Made by a program: the position numbers and the translations under genes. The notes under the pieces are model-generated. The model did no database searches and had not been told where the DNA came from. It saw nothing but the letters and a program-made list of their open reading frames with translations. From Faecalibacterium sp. I3-3-33 (GTDB lineage: Bacteria > Bacillota > Clostridia > Oscillospirales > Ruminococcaceae), in NCBI RefSeq assembly GCF_023347295.1, contig NZ_CP094469.1:1116001-1180000 (forward strand): a stretch of DNA of 64,000 bases. Reading direction: 5' to 3'. This document shows, one piece after another, positions 59,497 to 64,000 of the stretch. Numbering within the stretch: position 1 is the stretch's first letter; every line of letters starts with the position of its first letter.

Positions 59497-60678
59497 ATGA
59501 ATGAACTCGCACTGAAGTACGGCTGCAACCCCAACCAGAAGCCCAGCCGTATTTATATGGAAGATGGCTCCGACCTGCCCGTTACCGTGCTGAACGGCAA
59601 GCCCGGCTACATCAACTTTCTGGATGCTCTCAACTCCATCCAGCTGGTCAAGGAACTGAAAACCGCCTGCGGTCTGCCCGCAGCGGCCTCCTTCAAGCAC
59701 GTTTCCCCGGCAGGCGCAGCACTGGGTCTGCCCCTGACCGAGGTGGAGCGCCGGATGTACCACATTGCCCCGGAGACAGAGCTTTCTCCGCTGGCCTGTG
59801 CCTATGCCCGCGCCCGCGGCGCAGACCGGATGTCCTCCTTCGGCGACTGGATCGCCCTGTCTGACATCTGCGATGTGCCCACCGCAAAGCTGATCCAGCA
59901 CGAGGTCTCCGACGGTATCATCGCCCCGGGCTACGAGCCGGAGGCACTGGCTATCCTGTCCGGCAAAAAGAAGGGCAACTACAACGTGGTCGCCATCGAC
60001 CCTGCCTATCAGCCCGCTCCCATCGAGCATAAGCAGGTGTACGGCATCACCTTCGAGCAGGGCCGCAACGAGCTGGTCATCAACGCCGACACCATGCTGA
60101 ACAACTGGGTCACCGAGAACAAGGACGTGACCGAGGAGCAGAAGCGTGACCTCATCATTGCCCTCATCACCCTGAAGTACACCCAGTCCAACAGCGTGTG
60201 CTATACCTATAATGGTCAGACTATCGGCGTGGGCGCAGGCCAGCAGAGCCGTATCCACTGCACCCGTCTGGCCGGTCAGAAGGCCGACAACTGGCAGCTG
60301 CGCCACATGGACAAGGTGCTGGATCTGCCCTTCCGTGACGATGTGGCAAAGCCCAACCGCGACAACGCCATTGATGTTTACATCGGCGATACCCCGGAGG
60401 ATGTCATTGGTGATGACGTCTGGGCAGAGACCTTCACCCGCCAGCCCGAGCCGCTGACCGCCGAGGAAAAGAAGGCCTACCTCAGCAAGGTGACCGGTGT
60501 TTGCCTTGGTTCGGACGCTTTCTTCCCCTTCGGTGACAACATCGAGCGCGCCCGCCGCTCCGGCGTGACTGCCATCGTGCAGCCCGGCGGCTCCATCCGC
60601 GACCAGCAGGTCATCGACACCTGCAATAAGTACGGCATCGCCATGGACTTCTGCGGCCTGCGGCTGTTCCATCACTGA
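59497..60678 (+). CDS. purH: Stand-alone AICAR formyltransferase (PurH C-terminal domain only)
   Basis: The 393-residue protein covers only the transformylase part of PurH: LKYGCNPNQKP near 5-15, SFKHVSPAGAALG near 67-79 with the Lys-His pair, TLKYTQSNSVCY near 227-238, GVGAGQQSRIHC near 245-256 and SDAFFPFGDNI near 336-346. The N-terminal MGS-like cyclohydrolase domain is absent. It formylates AICAR to FAICAR, which PurO then cyclises. AAGGAGG precedes the ATG. Short hairpins fill the 107-bp gap to purD. Confidence 0.93.
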   Translation: MNELALKYGCNPNQKPSRIYMEDGSDLPVTVLNGKPGYINFLDALNSIQLVKELKTACGLPAAASFKHVSPAGAALGLPLTEVERRMYHIAPETELSPLACAYARARGADRMSSFGDWIALSDICDVPTAKLIQHEVSDGIIAPGYEPEALAILSGKKKGNYNVVAIDPAYQPAPIEHKQVYGITFEQGRNELVINADTMLNNWVTENKDVTEEQKRDLIIALITLKYTQSNSVCYTYNGQTIGVGAGQQSRIHCTRLAGQKADNWQLRHMDKVLDLPFRDDVAKPNRDNAIDVYIGDTPEDVIGDDVWAETFTRQPEPLTAEEKKAYLSKVTGVCLGSDAFFPFGDNIERARRSGVTAIVQPGGSIRDQQVIDTCNKYGIAMDFCGLRLFHH

Positions 60679-60785
60679 TTTTCCTCTGCACAGGAGCAAC
60701 GCAGCAAAAAGGCTCCCCCCAAAGAGGGAAGCCTTCAGAGGATGCCTGCATACGCAGGCAGATCAAAAACGGGAAGGTGAATGAT

Positions 60786-62090
60786 ATGGCTGAAAAAATT
60801 CTGGTAGTGGGCGGCGGCGGCCGCGAGCACGCCATCATCAAGGCACTGAAAAAGAGCCCCGACTGCGGCGAGATCTGGTGCGCACCGGGTAACGGCGGCA
60901 TCAGCTATGACGCCAAGTGCAAAAACATCAAGGCCACCGATGTGGATACTATGGTGGGCTTTGCAGTGGAAGAAAAGTTCGATTACGTTGTGGTGGCGCA
61001 GGATGACCCTCTTGCACTGGGCATGGTGGACGCGCTGGCAAAGGTGGGTATCCCCGCCTTTGGCCCGGACAAGGCTGCTGCCCGCATCGAGGCCTCCAAG
61101 GTGTTCTCCAAGGACCTGATGAAGAAATACGGCATCCCTACCGCAAAGTACGAGACCTTCGATGACCCCGCAAAGGTCATGGACTACATCCGCGCCGAGG
61201 GCAAGTACCCGGTGGTCATCAAGGCAGACGGTCTTGCACTGGGTAAGGGCGTGCTCATCTGCGAAAACGAGCAGCAGGCCGCTGATGGCGTCAAGGAGAT
61301 CATGCTGGACAAAAAGTTCGGCGCATCCGGCAACCATGTGGTGGTGGAAGAGTTCCTCACCGGGCCGGAGGTCAGCGTGCTGAGCTTTACGGACGGCAAG
61401 GTGGTCAAGCCCATGGTCTCCAGCATGGACCATAAGCGCGCCAACGACCACGACACCGGCCTGAACACCGGCGGCATGGGCACCATTGCCCCTAACCCCT
61501 ACTACACCCCGGAAGTGGCTGCGGAGTGCATGGAAAAGATCTTCCTGCCCACCATCCGCGCCATGAACGCCGAGGGCTGCCCCTTCAAGGGCTGCCTGTA
61601 CTTCGGCCTCATGCTCACCCCGGACGGCCCCAAGGTCATCGAGTATAACTGCCGCTTCGGCGACCCCGAAACGCAGGTGGTGCTGCCGTTGCTGGAAAGC
61701 GACCTGCTGCACATCATGCAGGCCTGCACCGACGGTACGCTGGCACAGCAGGAGGTCAAGTTCTCCGATGGTGCTGCGGCCTGCGTGATTCTGGCCTCCG
61801 GCGGCTACCCTGTGGCCTACGAGAAGGGCAAGCCCATCTCCGGCCTTGTGGACGGTCAGCTGCCCGGCGAGGAGAACGTGACGGTGTACCACTCCGGTAC
61901 TGCCATCACCGAGGACGGCCAGCTGGTGACCAACGGCGGCCGCGTGCTGGGCGTTACCGCCACCGGCCCGCGCCTGACCAACGCCCTGAGCCACGCCTAT
62001 GAAGCAGCCGAAAAGATCAGCTTTGAAAAGCTGCATAAGCGCAGCGATATCGGCCTGCGTGCCCTGAAAGCGCTGGCAGAGAAGCAGTAA
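60786..62090 (+). CDS. purD: Phosphoribosylamine-glycine ligase (GAR synthetase)
   Basis: The 434-residue ATP-grasp protein has ILVVGGGGREHAI near 6-18, PTAKYETFDD near 118, VVIKADGLALGKGV near 142-155, EEFLTGPEVSVL near 188-199, GGMGTIAPNPYY near 230-241 and EYNCRFGDPETQ near 286-297. It ligates glycine to phosphoribosylamine. The ATG at 60786 follows GGGAAGG at eight bases; an in-frame GTG nine bases earlier is less likely. Confidence 0.96.
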   Translation: MAEKILVVGGGGREHAIIKALKKSPDCGEIWCAPGNGGISYDAKCKNIKATDVDTMVGFAVEEKFDYVVVAQDDPLALGMVDALAKVGIPAFGPDKAAARIEASKVFSKDLMKKYGIPTAKYETFDDPAKVMDYIRAEGKYPVVIKADGLALGKGVLICENEQQAADGVKEIMLDKKFGASGNHVVVEEFLTGPEVSVLSFTDGKVVKPMVSSMDHKRANDHDTGLNTGGMGTIAPNPYYTPEVAAECMEKIFLPTIRAMNAEGCPFKGCLYFGLMLTPDGPKVIEYNCRFGDPETQVVLPLLESDLLHIMQACTDGTLAQQEVKFSDGAAACVILASGGYPVAYEKGKPISGLVDGQLPGEENVTVYHSGTAITEDGQLVTNGGRVLGVTATGPRLTNALSHAYEAAEKISFEKLHKRSDIGLRALKALAEKQ

Positions 62091-62118
62091 GAAAGAATAC
62101 AAAGGGGGAACCTACCCA

Positions 62119-64000
62119 ATGGTCTATCGTATTTATGTGGAAAAAAAGCCCGGCTTTGATGTCGAGGCAAACGGTCTGAAAAACGAGCTCACCAGCCTGC
62201 TGGGCATCAAGGACCTGACCGGTCTGCGCCTGCTGAACCGCTACGATGTGGAAGGCATCGACGAGGCACTGTTCAACCAGTGCGTCAGCACCGTGTTCAG
62301 CGAGCCGCCGGTGGATAACACCTACGCCGAGCTGCCCGCTGCCGAGGGCGTGTCCTTCGCGGTGGAGTATCTGCCCGGTCAGTTCGACCAGCGCGCAGCT
62401 TCTGCTGCTGAGTGCATCCAGCTCATCAGTCAGGGCGAGCGCCCGCTGGTGCGCTCTGCTCGCGTCTACCTGCTGGAGGGTGCTCTGACCCCCGAGCAGG
62501 TGGCCGAAATTAAGAAGTATGTCATCAACCCTGTGGAAGCCCGCGAGGCTTCTCTGGAGACCAAAGAGACCCTGAAGATGGATTACCCTGTGCCCGCTGC
62601 CGTGGCAGTGCTGGAGGGCTTCAACCAGCTGGACGAGGCTGGCCTTGCCAAGTTCATCGAGGAAAAGGGTCTGGCCATGGATCTGGGCGACATCAAGTTC
62701 TGTCAGGAGTACTTCCGCTCCGAGCAGCGCGACCCCACCATCACCGAGATCAAGATGATCGACACCTACTGGTCCGATCACTGCCGCCACACCACCTTCG
62801 GCACCATTCTGGACGATGTGCAGATCGACGACGCCGTGGTGCAGGAAGCTTTTGACCGCTACATGGCTATGCGCACCGAGCTGGGCCGCGAGAACAAGCC
62901 CCGCTGCATGATGGACCTTGCCACCATTGGTGCCAAGGAGCTGAAGAAGCAGGGCATCCTGAAGAATCTGGACGAGTCTGAGGAGATCAATGCCTGCACC
63001 GTCAAGATCAAGTGCGATGTCAACGGCAAGGACGAGGACTGGCTGTTCCTGTTCAAGAACGAGACCCACAACCACCCCACCGAGATCGAGCCCTTCGGCG
63101 GCGCTGCCACCTGCATCGGCGGTGCCATCCGCGACCCGCTGTCCGGCCGCAGCTATGTCTATCAGGCTATGCGCGTCACCGGCGCAGGCGATCCGCTCAA
63201 GCCGGTCAGCGAGACCATGCCCGGCAAGCTGCCCCAGCGCAAGCTGGTCACCACCGCAGCCGCCGGTTACTCCTCCTACGGCAACCAGATCGGTCTGGCT
63301 ACCGGTCAGGTGGACGAGATCTACCACCCCGGTTATGTGGCAAAGCGCATGGAGATCGGCGCTGTTGTGGGCGCTACCCCTGCCTCCCACGTCCGCCGCG
63401 AGTGCCCCGCCCCCGGCGATGTGATCGTGCTGCTGGGCGGCCGCACCGGCCGTGACGGCATCGGCGGCGCTACCGGCTCCTCCAAGGCACACAAGCTGGA
63501 CAGCCTTGAGCACTGCGGTGCTGAAGTGCAGAAGGGCAATGCGCCCATCGAGCGCAAGCTGCAGCGCCTGTTCCGTCGCGAGGACGCCTGCAAGATGATC
63601 AAGCGCTGCAACGACTTTGGTGCCGGCGGCGTTTCCGTTGCCATCGGCGAACTGGCCGACGGTCTGTATATCGATCTGAATAAGGTCACCAAAAAGTACG
63701 AGGGTCTGGATGGCACCGAGCTGGCCATCAGCGAGAGCCAGGAGCGCATGGCTGTGGCGCTTGCCCCGGAGGATGTGGACAAGTTCATCGCCATTGCCAC
63801 CGAGGAGAACCTCGAGGCTACCCCTGTGGCCAAGGTCACCGAGGAAAAACGCCTGAACATGGTGTGGAACGGCGTTTCCATCGTGAACATCAGCCGTGAG
63901 TTCCTGAACTCCAACGGTGCAGAAAAGCACCAGAACGTCCATGTGGAAAAGGGCAGCGTCTGGCAGCCCCAGTGGGCCGGCCTGACCTTCAGCCAGAAGA
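62119..64000 (+). CDS. purL: Phosphoribosylformylglycinamidine synthase, large single-chain type (cut by window end)
   Basis: 627 codons are visible and the gene continues past the window. The N-terminal 140 residues form a PurS-like domain, followed by the linker and the first synthetase core: TYWSDHCRHTTFG near 215-227, NETHNHPTEIEPFGGAATCIGG near 314-335, and GATGSSKAHKLDS near 452-464. This is the large one-chain PurL (expected about 1200+ residues with a C-terminal glutaminase), not the short PurL+PurS+PurQ complex. AAAGGGGGAA precedes the ATG. It makes FGAM from FGAR and glutamine. Confidence 0.95.
   Translation, partial: MVYRIYVEKKPGFDVEANGLKNELTSLLGIKDLTGLRLLNRYDVEGIDEALFNQCVSTVFSEPPVDNTYAELPAAEGVSFAVEYLPGQFDQRAASAAECIQLISQGERPLVRSARVYLLEGALTPEQVAEIKKYVINPVEAREASLETKETLKMDYPVPAAVAVLEGFNQLDEAGLAKFIEEKGLAMDLGDIKFCQEYFRSEQRDPTITEIKMIDTYWSDHCRHTTFGTILDDVQIDDAVVQEAFDRYMAMRTELGRENKPRCMMDLATIGAKELKKQGILKNLDESEEINACTVKIKCDVNGKDEDWLFLFKNETHNHPTEIEPFGGAATCIGGAIRDPLSGRSYVYQAMRVTGAGDPLKPVSETMPGKLPQRKLVTTAAAGYSSYGNQIGLATGQVDEIYHPGYVAKRMEIGAVVGATPASHVRRECPAPGDVIVLLGGRTGRDGIGGATGSSKAHKLDSLEHCGAEVQKGNAPIERKLQRLFRREDACKMIKRCNDFGAGGVSVAIGELADGLYIDLNKVTKKYEGLDGTELAISESQERMAVALAPEDVDKFIAIATEENLEATPVAKVTEEKRLNMVWNGVSIVNISREFLNSNGAEKHQNVHVEKGSVWQPQWAGLTFSQK

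Noticed and set aside
62017-63942. 641-codon minus-strand frame opposite purL
   Set aside because: PurL motifs on the plus strand are unmistakable. The antisense frame lacks a start signal and any recognisable family.

Overview
The window comes from a fairly GC-rich Gram-positive gut anaerobe, most likely a Faecalibacterium-like member of the Oscillospiraceae/Ruminococcaceae. This is inferred from strong AGGAGG-type ribosome binding sites, consensus sigma-A promoters with 17-bp spacers, the Firmicute order rimP-nusA-ylxR-ylxQ-infB-rbfA-nrnA-truB-ribF, an archaeal-type IMP cyclohydrolase in the purine operon, and a small double-glycine-leader protein whose N-terminus resembles (from memory) the F. 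prausnitzii MAM protein. No plasmid, phage, transposase or CRISPR signature was seen.

Layout. 1-12.3 kb: solute-binding lipoprotein (cut by the window edge), AI-2E family permease, MATE exporter, P1/DmpA peptidase, a DacA-like exported protein whose three catalytic motifs are degenerate, a metallophosphoesterase/glycosyltransferase/acyltransferase group, recG and a GNAT acetyltransferase. 12.4-17.7 kb: a probable four-gene secretion cluster behind a consensus promoter (InlB-repeat protein, MAM-like peptide, membrane-anchored Ig-like protein, 1147-residue surface protein). 18-23.4 kb: sugar-phosphate epimerase-like protein, tRNA-Thr(UGU), fucO, a CmpB-type membrane protein, and a cation antiporter behind a yybP-ykoY (Mn2+) type riboswitch. 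24-29.2 kb: a divergent AraC-regulated operon (GPH symporter, cinnamoyl-esterase-like hydrolase, FadH/BaiH-like enoate reductase). 29.2-33.9 kb: an orphan OadB-type membrane protein plus a 42-residue partner behind a second yybP-ykoY type riboswitch, a PfkB kinase, a one-barrel pyruvate kinase with an attenuator-like leader, and yfcE. 34-38.5 kb: MATE exporter with an unassigned structured leader, alanine/glycine:Na+ symporter, M29 aminopeptidase. 38.6-46.9 kb: the translation operon. 47-51 kb: pgk, tpiA, gpmI. 51-54.5 kb: apbE, a DUF3783 protein, aroF with twin operators, ybaK. 54.6-64 kb: a 6S-like RNA candidate, then purE-purF-purM-purN-purO-AICAR formyltransferase-purD-purL, with purL running off the end.

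Two dispersed repeat families overlay the genes. Family 1 comprises eight long hairpins lying 3' of genes in the gene's own orientation. Most have a UGCG (UNCG-class) tetraloop, conserved AT-rich left flanks and TTTTCACRG right flanks, and arms that differ in sequence but stay complementary. Family 2 comprises MITE-like 100-210 bp elements with terminal inverted repeats, two of which sit inside the infB-rbfA and purN-purO junctions. The best candidates for undescribed biology are the family 1 elements, the MAM-like secretion cluster, the riboswitch-controlled orphan OadB, and the unassigned leaders ahead of the second MATE gene and the short pyruvate kinase.
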